From a virus: DNA of 28,561 nt. The translations under genes were made by a program, and so were the position numbers. Positions 9,028 to 17,416 of the stretch are shown here, in pieces (within the stretch, counting starts at the first letter, position 1; each line of letters opens with the position of its first letter). The notes beneath the pieces are model-generated. The model was not told the DNA's origin, did no database searches, and worked only from the letters and a program-made list of their open reading frames with translations. The DNA lies in IMG/VR virus record IMGVR_UViG_3300021961_008451, positions 1-28,561 of that record; one strand, given 5' to 3'.

Positions 9028-11058
9028 TTACACAGAATATTTAGTGCTGTGATATAAAAGCGCTGCTGCATATGTATCTAAATCATGTTCGCTGGCAGTT
9101 ATTTGCACTTCGTTAAGTATATTTAACTTGTCTAGCTTATCAGTATTATTCAAAACATCTGTAGCAGTAGAGATCCAATTTTCTGATTCAGATCCAATTA
9201 TAATTGCTTCAGAAATACCCTGAGCTAATTTTTTTTGTTCAGCGTTTAAAGATTTTTTAGAATATTTCTTTTTTAAACCAGCTTCAATAATAGAATATAA
9301 ATCTTTTGTTTTATCCATTACTTTAGCAATTGCATCTTTAGCGTAAACAGTTGCTTTTGATCCAATTGGACGACCCCTTTCATTTGGAGTGGTAGTCTTT
9401 TTAATTGGAGGTTTGACTCCTGAAACTTCAGGCATTGGTGGAGGAATAACAGGAACGCCACCAACAATTGGATTATAAAATCCCTTCTTTCTTTCTTCTA
9501 CAAATTTAGCCTGAGCAGCACCCAATTCTTCTTGAGTTGGATAAATACCTGTTTCAATAACTCGTAGACCTTCTTCAGGCGGTAATATACCAAGCTCCAT
9601 CATGCGCGTGACCACGCGATTAAATTGAGTTTCATCTTTAATAGAAACTTCTTCGAACTTAGCGATTGGACACTTACCTTTGAATCCTAGATTACGAAAT
9701 ATCAATTCCATTTCAGGCTGTAAGAAATCATTCAAGAAAGCTTTTCTAGCTTCTTTTAATCTTTCAAAGAATACCTGAGCTTTTACTGTAGTATTAGCAA
9801 ACTTTTCTGATCCAATAAGAATATTTTGCAATCCTTCTTTGATGTCTTCGTTGACTACTTTGTATTTTTCATATCCCAAAACTTTATTCATGTCAGGAAT
9901 AATGAATTCAGCTTTTGTTGTATAGTCAGCAACTAAAACGCGACCAACAGATTGATTGCTCAAAAGACTTTGCATGGCTTTTATGTTTTTATGGTTGATG
10001 CCGCCTTTAGCTGGCTCAGTTCCCATAGTTATCAACAAGATAACGTTCTCAATTGTGCGGCAAATAGCTTGATCAATCTTTTTCATTTCCATTTTAAAAT
10101 TAATATCATCAAGAACCGCGAAACCAAATGGTACGGCAAATGGTTCATAGTCTTGTTTCTTATAAAAAGAATAAATGATATCAGTAGGATTCAATTGAAT
10201 CTTCAAACCATCTCTAGCCCATTGTCCTAATCTGATTTTTTCTTTAGTGTCGTTATCTAAGCTTTCAAAAACGGTTTTATCATGTTCATTTTTGGGAGAT
10301 CTTAGTCTTTCCAATTCGTATTCGGAAAGTATTTTCTGATAAACAACTTGATGCCAAGAGCTTGTATGATTTGTTGTTAGATAAAATGGATTGAGTAGTA
10401 TATATTGAACAGGAACTAAGTTCTTTACATCGTATGGTGTTGGATAATTATATAATTTAATATCTGTATTATACGAAGATCCATCATACGAAGCGTATGT
10501 TTCCAAAAGCTTTTGGAAGTCATCGATTTCAAACTTAGCATTGATCTTGTAAAAGAACACGTTACCACTACGATAGTATTCGCGGAAATATTGATCTTTT
10601 ACATTCCACATTCTTGTATACTTCATCCATTTGGTGAAGAAGTCTTTAGCTTTTTGACTTCCGCCTTCTAAATAAATTTCGGCGTTAGCAAATTCAGACA
10701 TTATATCAACTGCATTTCTAAAAATAGCTACGTTAGCATAAGCTTTTTGACATAATTCAATAGCATCACGAATATTATATCCATTGATAGACATCTCAAA
10801 TGGTAACATACCTTCTCTGATGTTGCCGTATTTATATATTTTTGGTCCTACATAAGCTAGATTTCTGCGAAGGTTGGTTGTTTCGCCAGTTCCAGTTCGT
10901 TCGTATGTGGAAGCTGTGCTTTGCTCGTAAAACGGGTCGCCAACAAGCGAAGGTTCTGAGTAATCCTTTAATAAAGCGTCCAAAGGTGCTGATTGATTCT
11001 CATCTGCCTTTGAAAACTTACTCCAATAATCTGATCTTTTATTATATTTGCGACTCAT
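9028..11058 (-). CDS. Portal protein
   Basis: 676 residues, in the expected place between large terminase and protease. The middle (~100-480) has the portal-like pattern: 'IRDAIELCQKAYANVAIFRNA' (quoted in part), then 'YYRSGNVFFYKI', then 'LNPTDIIYSFYKKQDYEP' and 'GLQNILIGSEKFANTT', which resembles the wing and clip region of SPP1/T4-type portals. A Pro-rich low-complexity stretch (~548-580) precedes a helical C-terminal domain that may form the barrel. The dodecameric portal is the DNA entry and exit ring and docks the terminase. It begins 46 nt after the terminase stop, preceded by a palindrome containing GTGTAA. Its own stop overlaps a GTGTAA before the protease start. Confidence 0.82.
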   Translation of the reverse strand: MSRKYNKRSDYWSKFSKADENQSAPLDALLKDYSEPSLVGDPFYEQSTASTYERTGTGETTNLRRNLAYVGPKIYKYGNIREGMLPFEMSINGYNIRDAIELCQKAYANVAIFRNAVDIMSEFANAEIYLEGGSQKAKDFFTKWMKYTRMWNVKDQYFREYYRSGNVFFYKINAKFEIDDFQKLLETYASYDGSSYNTDIKLYNYPTPYDVKNLVPVQYILLNPFYLTTNHTSSWHQVVYQKILSEYELERLRSPKNEHDKTVFESLDNDTKEKIRLGQWARDGLKIQLNPTDIIYSFYKKQDYEPFAVPFGFAVLDDINFKMEMKKIDQAICRTIENVILLITMGTEPAKGGINHKNIKAMQSLLSNQSVGRVLVADYTTKAEFIIPDMNKVLGYEKYKVVNEDIKEGLQNILIGSEKFANTTVKAQVFFERLKEARKAFLNDFLQPEMELIFRNLGFKGKCPIAKFEEVSIKDETQFNRVVTRMMELGILPPEEGLRVIETGIYPTQEELGAAQAKFVEERKKGFYNPIVGGVPVIPPPMPEVSGVKPPIKKTTTPNERGRPIGSKATVYAKDAIAKVMDKTKDLYSIIEAGLKKKYSKKSLNAEQKKLAQGISEAIIIGSESENWISTATDVLNNTDKLDKLNILNEVQITASEHDLDTYAAALLYHSTKYSV

Positions 11059-11067
11059 GTTAATAAT

Positions 11068-11084
11068 AGTTACACATTGTAACT
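11068..11084 (-). promoter_or_regulatory. Palindrome AGTTACA-cat-TGTAACT containing the GTGTAA motif before portal
   Basis: A 7-bp perfect inverted repeat with a 3-nt centre lies 10 nt before the portal ATG, in the only sizeable gap between terminase and portal. Minus strand carries TGTGTAACTATT, matching the motif at other unit heads. It could be a protein-binding site or part of a promoter. Confidence 0.4.
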
Positions 11085-11104
11085 TTGAAAGTGACTTTTT
11101 AACT

Positions 11105-12970
11105 TTAACCTATAAACATAGGCTCAAAAGTTTCTGTAACATCATCAACTTGAGTATTACCCATATCGAAATATATTTTACAAAGCCAATTTCCTAATAC
11201 TAATGCTGAATAGCTATCTTTTCTAGGTTTATCTGGTCCAGATTTGCGTTTTAAATTAGCTGGAAGATCAAAATTCTGCATACCTTGCGCAGAAGTTGTT
11301 ATTTGTATAAGAGCGCATTCTGTTTTTGTAAGCATAATCATATCTGACAAATGTTCTACGAAATCAATCATCTTGGCTTCTTCATTTTCTTTTTCACTAT
11401 CTAAAGCGTTTGAGAATTTAAGATCAGTAATACCAATGTGTTTTTTAGTTTGGCTTCTAAAGTTGTCGTCAATAGCTCTGCTCGCAAAATATGTGCGACG
11501 ATGATCAAAGTTTGCTTGCAATAACTCGTTAGCTAAACGTATCCAACCAGAAGTTGGCTTTCTTAAGAACACATATTTATAATCTGATTTATTATATTCG
11601 CTTTTTGCGGCATAAAGATTTTGAGCGTACTCTTCTGGACGCTCAAATTCCGTTACTATTGACTTCAAACTAATCTTAGCGTCTTTAAATAGTTCGCTTT
11701 CATTGCAAGAATTCATAAACTGAACACCACCGTTATAATCCATACAAATTCCTACTACATTGAAGTTTTGCAATAGATATAAGAAATATTTAATATGATC
11801 TTTTAGCGCAGATCCTGAAAGCGCGTAAGAATGCACTAATGTATTGATTTGTTTTTCTTTATTAATTTTTAATACTTGAATGGCGAAATCGTCTGATGAT
11901 TCCGTCTCTGACCAAGAAGGGTCAACCGCTAATATATATTCATCTTCTGGATTTCCAACAACTTCAACAGCAGGTAATTCACCATCTGGCACTGTACACA
12001 AAGCCATCTTGGAAATTTTAAAATATCCAGAACTATCATCACTAAATTGTGCGCCAAATTCTCGCAAGAATTGTGACTCACTCATTGTTGCTTTAGCTTG
12101 ATTGATTAGATTCTGATCGTATAGTTGGACTGGAGCGCAATCATAAGAAAATTGCATGATGCAACGCTTTGTTTTTTCATTGTTTTTAGGGTTAAATATT
12201 AAGTTATCATATTGCTCATATAACTTATATAAATATTCAAATTTAAAAGAGGCAGAAGACAATGCAATCAATTTATTATTAGGCCAGATATATCTATCGT
12301 TCTCAGTCATCTCTCCTTTAGCAATCAGTTGTGTTTCTAAGTTATATAACTCTTCTCGTTGAGTTGGATTTTGCACAACAGACAAGAATGGCACAATAAC
12401 TTCATTATAAATACGCTCAGGCATCAATAAAAACTCATCAATAATAATACGATGAAAGCGGAATCCACGGAGCTTTTCGCCATCACCTAATGGCAATGCA
12501 CGAATGCGGCTTTTGCCAATCTCCATCACCCATTCATCATTAGATTTAGATATTTTTGTAATACATTGCTTTAAAAGATAAGCTTCTGGTTTTGCCGCAA
12601 TATCTTCTATCTTTTTAAAGATCATTTTCGACTGACGAAATGAGCGCGACAATATTCCAGTCTCAACTCCCTGATTTAATATTGCATCAAGTACAGCATA
12701 AATGCCAGTGGTATAAGATTTACTCATACCACGCGACCATACTCCTAAAAAATAATCACTTTCCAACATGCCTTTAATAGCCATATGTTGAAATGGAAAT
12801 AATTTTACTCCCGTTATTAAATCGGTTGTAAAAGTAGTATTATTACGAAGAAATTGATAAAACAATAACTTTGCTTCTCTCTCTTCTAAATAACCAGGAA
12901 TCTTCGCTAACTCCTCATTGGAAATGAGCTGCGATTTCCTTGGTACTTGGTTGCCTGTTTCCCAGCTCAT
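11105..12970 (-). CDS. terL: Terminase large subunit (packaging ATPase and nuclease)
   Basis: 621 residues. Variant Walker A 'WSRGMSKSYT' (K84), Walker B 'RIIIDEF' with D178/E179, and an RNase H-like nuclease domain with acidic residues in 'ILAVDPSW' (D350), 'GICMDYNG' (D411) and 'RKDSYSALVLG' (D585). This is the motor that cuts concatemeric DNA and drives it through the portal. Length fits the family. The first ATG overlaps the upstream nuclease gene by 56 nt; the next in-frame ATG (residue 61) would remove the region before Walker A, so the long form is preferred. No Shine-Dalgarno sequence is seen, and translation may be coupled to the upstream gene. Confidence 0.95.
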   Translation of the reverse strand: MSWETGNQVPRKSQLISNEELAKIPGYLEEREAKLLFYQFLRNNTTFTTDLITGVKLFPFQHMAIKGMLESDYFLGVWSRGMSKSYTTGIYAVLDAILNQGVETGILSRSFRQSKMIFKKIEDIAAKPEAYLLKQCITKISKSNDEWVMEIGKSRIRALPLGDGEKLRGFRFHRIIIDEFLLMPERIYNEVIVPFLSVVQNPTQREELYNLETQLIAKGEMTENDRYIWPNNKLIALSSASFKFEYLYKLYEQYDNLIFNPKNNEKTKRCIMQFSYDCAPVQLYDQNLINQAKATMSESQFLREFGAQFSDDSSGYFKISKMALCTVPDGELPAVEVVGNPEDEYILAVDPSWSETESSDDFAIQVLKINKEKQINTLVHSYALSGSALKDHIKYFLYLLQNFNVVGICMDYNGGVQFMNSCNESELFKDAKISLKSIVTEFERPEEYAQNLYAAKSEYNKSDYKYVFLRKPTSGWIRLANELLQANFDHRRTYFASRAIDDNFRSQTKKHIGITDLKFSNALDSEKENEEAKMIDFVEHLSDMIMLTKTECALIQITTSAQGMQNFDLPANLKRKSGPDKPRKDSYSALVLGNWLCKIYFDMGNTQVDDVTETFEPMFIG

Positions 12971-13871
12971 TGTCTAAAAAATATTGTATATCTACCTGCC
13001 ATAGCGACTTACCATGATATAATAATCTAGGTATAATATCCAAAGATTTATTTCTACTACCTGTAAATATAAATTGTATATGTCTAGGATATTTATGACA
13101 CAAATTACGCATATTATGAAAAACATATTCTAAATTTGTTTTTCGATTAAATTTTTTCTGATTAAAAAGAATTGTATTCATGTCACTTTCTACAACTACA
13201 AATAAATAACAATCAAGTTCGACAGCCTTGATCAATTCTCTTTCGAATCGTTCAATTCCTGAAGCCATCGTTCCTAAAAAGTCAGATTCGCTTTTCCTAT
13301 CTACAAATGTATTAGTAAAATATCGTTTATCAGCGATAAGATAATCGCCAACAAATATTTTTTCTATTTTGCAGTTTTTAAATTCAAGAGCGTCTTGTTC
13401 TCTTGTGTCTACAAGAATAGGTAAATGAGATAATTCTATTTTCTTGAATGTATCTGGTAAATTTTTATTAAATAAAGGTTCAATGTTTAGCAATTTACAA
13501 GCAGCAGTATAAGAATTAAAATGCTTCTTATAAATATTTAAACTAGGCATATCTAAAGTTATCAATTCATTATGAAATGGAGCGAAATGATATTGCTTTT
13601 CATCGATTCTCTTTTTTAGAATCTCTAAACATTTAGTTTTGACAGCTTCCTCATGTTCACATTTTTCCCATCTCAAGAATTCTGAATAATCAATAAATTC
13701 AGTTTCAAAATATTGTTTTTTATTTTTAAATGGTATTTGCTGCCTATAATACAACGAGTATCTAGGATAATATTTACAATAATACTCTGCTTGATATATA
13801 TTATGTTTTTTTAAATGAGCGTGAAAAGATTTATCATTATTAAAAATTTCATTACAGATTTTACATTGCAT
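12915..13871 (-). CDS. C2H2 zinc-finger protein with ERCC4 (XPF-type) nuclease domain
   Basis: 318 residues. The N-terminus has a classical C2H2 finger, C3-x2-C6-x12-H19-x3-H23. Residues ~150-290 carry the ERCC4 core: 'ILVDTREQ' (D155), 'FVGDYLI' (G175, D176) and 'FVDRKSESDFLG' (D191-R192-K193, D197), matching the GDx(n)ERKx3D active site with Asp in place of the usual Glu. XPF-family enzymes cut branched or flap DNA. Here the zinc finger would guide DNA binding. Sitting immediately before terminase, it may trim branched concatemers before packaging, the job T4 gives to gp49, but that is inference. Its 3' end overlaps the terminase start by 56 nt. Confidence 0.85.
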   Translation of the reverse strand: MQCKICNEIFNNDKSFHAHLKKHNIYQAEYYCKYYPRYSLYYRQQIPFKNKKQYFETEFIDYSEFLRWEKCEHEEAVKTKCLEILKKRIDEKQYHFAPFHNELITLDMPSLNIYKKHFNSYTAACKLLNIEPLFNKNLPDTFKKIELSHLPILVDTREQDALEFKNCKIEKIFVGDYLIADKRYFTNTFVDRKSESDFLGTMASGIERFERELIKAVELDCYLFVVVESDMNTILFNQKKFNRKTNLEYVFHNMRNLCHKYPRHIQFIFTGSRNKSLDIIPRLLYHGKSLWQVDIQYFLDNELGNRQPSTKEIAAHFQ

Positions 13872-13873
13872 AT

Positions 13874-14446
13874 TTAATTATTAGGCGTTATGTAAATAAT
13901 TCCACGTTTAGCTCCTTCAGAATACAAGTCATTATTATAAAAATAACTATAGTTATTATCATATATTTTATTTAACGAATCTTTTATCCAATCGATATTT
14001 AATATTTGATTATTCCAAGTATCATAACCTAGCGTTGAAGCACCAGGAACATAAAAATCATGAATAGCAATAATCGGTTTTAAATTATATTCTTTAATCA
14101 AATTTAACTCATTAAGCAAAGGACAATGCTCATACCAATGGGCATCTAAATAAAAAATTGTATTGCCAGTTAATTTATTTAATATTGCTGGTAAAATATT
14201 TTCACTTTTACCGTGAATAAGAGTGGGATTTAAATTTTTATTTTTTAAATAAGCTGCGGCTTTATTTATAAAATCATAATTTGATTCAATTGAATATACT
14301 GTATTAAAATTTTCGGATAAAAACGCAGTAGTTCCTCCTTCAAAAGTTCCAGTTTCGACTGCGTTTAAAATATTATATTTTTCTTTTAATTTTAAAAAAG
14401 TATTTGCTATATATTTGTCGTTATTGAATGGTTGATCGAAGTACAT
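13874..14446 (-). CDS. SAM-dependent methyltransferase-like protein
   Basis: 190 residues. Motif I is 'AVETGTFEGGTT' (residues 29-40), followed by an acidic residue after the second strand in 'VYSIESN' (E54) and 'IFYLDAHWYEH' (D101, H103), the pattern of class I Rossmann methyltransferases of the FkbM/MTase_24-like type. Substrate cannot be read from the sequence. These enzymes often O-methylate sugars, so it may act with the glycosyltransferase block downstream of PhoH rather than with the packaging genes beside it. It is separated from its neighbours by 1 and 2 nt, so it is in the same operon. Confidence 0.75.
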   Translation of the reverse strand: MYFDQPFNNDKYIANTFLKLKEKYNILNAVETGTFEGGTTAFLSENFNTVYSIESNYDFINKAAAYLKNKNLNPTLIHGKSENILPAILNKLTGNTIFYLDAHWYEHCPLLNELNLIKEYNLKPIIAIHDFYVPGASTLGYDTWNNQILNIDWIKDSLNKIYDNNYSYFYNNDLYSEGAKRGIIYITPNN

Positions 14447-14447
14447 A

Positions 14448-15518
14448 TTAAATTGCGTCGTCTTTTGAAATACCTAAAATTCTAGCTTTCCATGCAGACA
14501 TGTTTTCTAAACGGTCAGCTTCTTCCTTGATTGTGCGCTTTTGCATGTCAGCGATTTGAATCATCATTTTACGCTCTTGTTCGTCTTGAAACAGTTCTAC
14601 AAGATTTAAAATAGAAGCATTTTTTTGATGATGCTGTTCTACCCTCTTAGATCGTTCGCCATTCAATTTTTGAATGCTCTTATCTATTCTGCCAGCACAT
14701 TGATTATATTCTTCTGAAATCGTTTTTAACACTTCAGTTAAACGCATAGTAAAATCTTTTTGATCTTGAGTTTCATTAAACATATCATTGATCTTATTCT
14801 TTTTAATATCAATTTGGCGCAGATTAATATAATCCATACAAACATTAATATATAAATTAATTTCATCAACTGTTAAATCAGGCTTATCCCATACTGAACG
14901 AACAAACTCAGCTTCAAACAACTCTTTGTCTGTAGAACTATTATAAGAATCGTAATTACCGACAAATCTTGGACTTGATAAATAAGTTAATAATTTTTCC
15001 ATACATTTTCTATGCTGCAACGATAACTTTTCTTCAGAAATGTTTTGTCCAGCCCATTTATTAACCTTATTGATTACAGTCTTAATTGAACGTGGCACAG
15101 AATATTTGTCTCCAACTCCAGATTCATTATCTACAAGATAATCAGGATATTTTTCTTTAATATATTTTTGAATCGCTCTGTATTCAGGAGTGATGAATAT
15201 ATTTATATTTTCTAATCCAATAAATTTTTCATGAAATATCAATTCTGTTACTTGGCGAGGAGTAATTCCTGTTTTTATATTTTGATCAATAAATTCACAA
15301 TTTTCTTTCGATAGTATTTCTACTGTTTGAACTGGCTTAGGTTTTTCTTGTTTTTTTGTAAAACCAGTTGTTATCAAAAAATCTCTTACAGCTTTCGCTT
15401 CTTTAGATCTTCCCGTAAGATCTTCTTTATTGAAAACAAGATTAGCTAGAACAACATAATCTTGCGTTCCTTCATTTATTTTTCTTAGTATAAATGCTTT
15501 ATTTTCGTCAGTTAACAT
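14448..15518 (-). CDS. Unknown helical protein upstream of the packaging genes (candidate terminase accessory)
   Basis: 356 residues if started at the ATG at 15518, which leaves a 1-nt gap to the preceding stop as at other junctions here; an ATG at 15539 would add seven residues and overlap the sigma-like gene. The protein is almost entirely helical and charged. The N-terminal half holds two similar segments, 'FILRKINEGTQDYVVLANLVF' (in part) and 'FIDQNIKTGITPRQVTELIF', each shaped like a helix-turn-helix. The C-terminal half is coiled-coil-like and ends 'MSAWKARILGISKDDAI'. Twin HTH-like units plus position suggest DNA binding, and it is the best local candidate for a small terminase-like role, but no family is recognised. 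Confidence 0.6.
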   Translation of the reverse strand: MLTDENKAFILRKINEGTQDYVVLANLVFNKEDLTGRSKEAKAVRDFLITTGFTKKQEKPKPVQTVEILSKENCEFIDQNIKTGITPRQVTELIFHEKFIGLENINIFITPEYRAIQKYIKEKYPDYLVDNESGVGDKYSVPRSIKTVINKVNKWAGQNISEEKLSLQHRKCMEKLLTYLSSPRFVGNYDSYNSSTDKELFEAEFVRSVWDKPDLTVDEINLYINVCMDYINLRQIDIKKNKINDMFNETQDQKDFTMRLTEVLKTISEEYNQCAGRIDKSIQKLNGERSKRVEQHHQKNASILNLVELFQDEQERKMMIQIADMQKRTIKEEADRLENMSAWKARILGISKDDAI

Positions 15519-15519
15519 A

Positions 15520-16236
15520 TTAAGAAGAGAATATATCATTATCTTTTAGCAAATTCTTCGCTTTGATATATAACATTTTTTTTAAATTTTTTATTTGTTT
15601 ATAACCAGCTTTTCTGCCTTTTTCATTTGTTTTGAAATGTAAAATTTTAGCAATTTGATCATCTGTTAGATTATCTATAAAAAACATTTTATAAATAAAA
15701 AAATGTTTATCATTTAAATTACTTTTCATCAAATCATGCAGTTTATTTTCAGCTTTTTTATAATCATAAGTTATACTTGATTCAAAATTCATAAGATAAT
15801 TTTTATGATTTTCTAAACTTACTGTTATTTTGACATCATATGCTGATTTTTTTATCTTTTCCCATTTAGCGTATAAAGGGCATTCATTACATTGCTTGCC
15901 ACTACTAGTGAATCCACAAGACATTTCTGCACCAGAATCTCCCTCTTTATTTTGATTAAATGGACAAGATAAACACGGTCTAGCAAAATTTGTATAATTA
16001 TTTCTAATTATATTTCTTATTTGATTTGTAACTATGCGATTTACCCAAGGCTCAATAGCTCGCGATTGATCCCATAGATGCCATTTTTTATATATATGCA
16101 GCTTTATGATTTGCTCTATATCTTCAAAATCAAACCAAGTAATCGCTTTTAATTTCCATTTGTTTTTTCGCTTTTTAATTACTTGGTCAATTATTTCATA
16201 CATGTCTTCAAATTTTTTCTTTTTACGATTCATCAA
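15520..16236 (-). CDS. Phage sigma-70-like factor with a cysteine cluster
   Basis: 238 residues. Residues ~34-82 read as sigma region 2 ('WFDFEDIEQIIKLHIYKKWH' then 'EPWVNRIVTNQIRNIIRN'), the core-polymerase and -10 binding helices. Residues ~172-232 resemble region 4 with a helix-turn-helix ('LTDDQIAKILHF' ... 'GRKAGYKQIKNLKKML'). Between them lies an insert with C88, C91, C107, C116 and C119, which could bind zinc. By analogy with T4 gp55 it would redirect host RNA polymerase to late genes, and the GTGTAA motifs in front of head-gene units are possible targets. It overlaps the zinc-ribbon gene by 14 nt. It could alternatively be a non-sigma HTH regulator. Confidence 0.68.
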   Translation of the reverse strand: MMNRKKKKFEDMYEIIDQVIKKRKNKWKLKAITWFDFEDIEQIIKLHIYKKWHLWDQSRAIEPWVNRIVTNQIRNIIRNNYTNFARPCLSCPFNQNKEGDSGAEMSCGFTSSGKQCNECPLYAKWEKIKKSAYDVKITVSLENHKNYLMNFESSITYDYKKAENKLHDLMKSNLNDKHFFIYKMFFIDNLTDDQIAKILHFKTNEKGRKAGYKQIKNLKKMLYIKAKNLLKDNDIFSS

Positions 16237-16627
16237 TATCCTGAATAGGTCGCGAACTGCACTCTTTTAGAGATTGTGCTAAAAATTCTTCTTTAGACAG
16301 TCTTCTATAATTACTATTTACTCCAACAGATATTCTTTCATTAGGATCTACAGGAGGAGCTGTAAATAATTCTTTTCCAGAATATTTATTACCTACTGGT
16401 TTTTCAATTTCATAATGAAGTTTTGAAGGTCTTACGAATGTCGTAGGTATTCCATCTTCATCAACATCTCTTGATTGATTTTTAGATATATTTCTAGAAT
16501 TAATCTGTTGTTGAATTGATGGTTTAGCAACATTAGCAAATCCTCCAAGCGAATTTCCACAATTAGTACAAAATTTAGATCCTAATATATGCTTCGTTCC
16601 ACAATTTGAACAGTAAATGTTGCTCAT
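16223..16627 (-). CDS. Zinc-ribbon protein of unknown function
   Basis: 134 residues. The N-terminal ribbon is C6-x2-C9-x10-C20-x2-C23 ('YCSNCGTKHILGSKFCTNCG'), followed by a polar, probably disordered region with an 'SKNQSRDVDEDGIPTTF' stretch and an acidic tail. Zinc ribbons of this form mediate protein or nucleic-acid contacts in transcription and replication factors. The 3' end overlaps the sigma-like gene by 14 nt, so the two are translationally coupled and may act together as a late-transcription factor pair; that is inferred from linkage. Confidence 0.7.
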   Translation of the reverse strand: MSNIYCSNCGTKHILGSKFCTNCGNSLGGFANVAKPSIQQQINSRNISKNQSRDVDEDGIPTTFVRPSKLHYEIEKPVGNKYSGKELFTAPPVDPNERISVGVNSNYRRLSKEEFLAQSLKECSSRPIQDIDES

Positions 16628-16639
16628 ATATATATTATA

Positions 16640-17389
16640 TCAGTGTATATTTGTTTTATCTAATTTCTTAAACATACCTACAATATATTTCAAAATTTCA
16701 CTACGCATAATATCTTCTTCATCAAATTGAAAACAGTAAATTCCACGTTCTTCACTTTCTTTGTTATTAAAAAGATCATAAACCCTCATAAAACCAGATT
16801 TATTACCAATATCTGATTGCATTGCATCGCCGCATATAAACATCTTAGTATTTTCTCCAATACGAGTGAGAAGAGTAACTAATTCTTTACTACTATAATT
16901 TTGAGATTCATCTGCAATAATAACTTTATCATTCCAAGTAGCTCCTCTTAAAAAATTAATTGGCAAAGCTTCAATAAATCCATTTGTCTCCAAGTATTTA
17001 GATTGAGACATTGGTAATAATTCATCTAATTTATCATATAATGGCATCATAAATGGATTAAATTTCTCATCTACTGTTCCAGGTAATGATCCAAGACCTC
17101 TTTCACCAGATTCAGCAATAGTTCTTATATATTTTAGTTCAGCTCGTTGATTCATATTTAGAATATGAAGCGCACAATAAACAGCTAAAAAAGTTTTAGA
17201 ACTTCCTGCTGGACCATTAATAAAAATAATTTTAGTATTTTTATCAAATGCTATTTGTGCAAAACTTTTTTGTTTATCAGTCAAATTAAAATTTTTAATA
17301 TTTAATTTAACTGATCTAAAATGATTATCAGCAATAATTTCATTTAGATCTTCTTTTTCTTTTTGAATTTTTTTCTTTTTGATTGACAT
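16640..17389 (-). CDS. phoH: PhoH-like P-loop ATPase
   Basis: 249 residues. Walker A 'INGPAGSSKT' (K65, T66), Walker B 'VIIADESQN' (D160, E161), and the family signatures 'RTIAESGERGLGSLPG' and 'FICGDAMQSDIGNKSG'. PhoH-family proteins are related to superfamily-1 helicase cores and are very common in marine and freshwater phages. Their exact job is unsettled (RNA metabolism or phosphate stress are proposed). Length is typical. It is the first gene of the minus-strand run and faces a divergent glycosyltransferase gene across only 27 nt. Confidence 0.93.
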   Translation of the reverse strand: MSIKKKKIQKEKEDLNEIIADNHFRSVKLNIKNFNLTDKQKSFAQIAFDKNTKIIFINGPAGSSKTFLAVYCALHILNMNQRAELKYIRTIAESGERGLGSLPGTVDEKFNPFMMPLYDKLDELLPMSQSKYLETNGFIEALPINFLRGATWNDKVIIADESQNYSSKELVTLLTRIGENTKMFICGDAMQSDIGNKSGFMRVYDLFNNKESEERGIYCFQFDEEDIMRSEILKYIVGMFKKLDKTNIH

Positions 17390-17416
17390 GTTGTTTAAAA
17401 TTTTACACTATATTGT
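17390..17416. promoter_or_regulatory. 27-nt divergent intergenic region between PhoH and GT4 genes
   Basis: Minus strand contains TATAGTGTAAAATTTTA (GTGTAA at 17403-17408, 13 nt before the PhoH ATG). The plus-strand gene starts right at the other edge. Both start codons must be served by this 27-nt stretch or by promoters inside the opposing gene, so mRNAs from here would have very short or no leaders. Confidence 0.4.
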
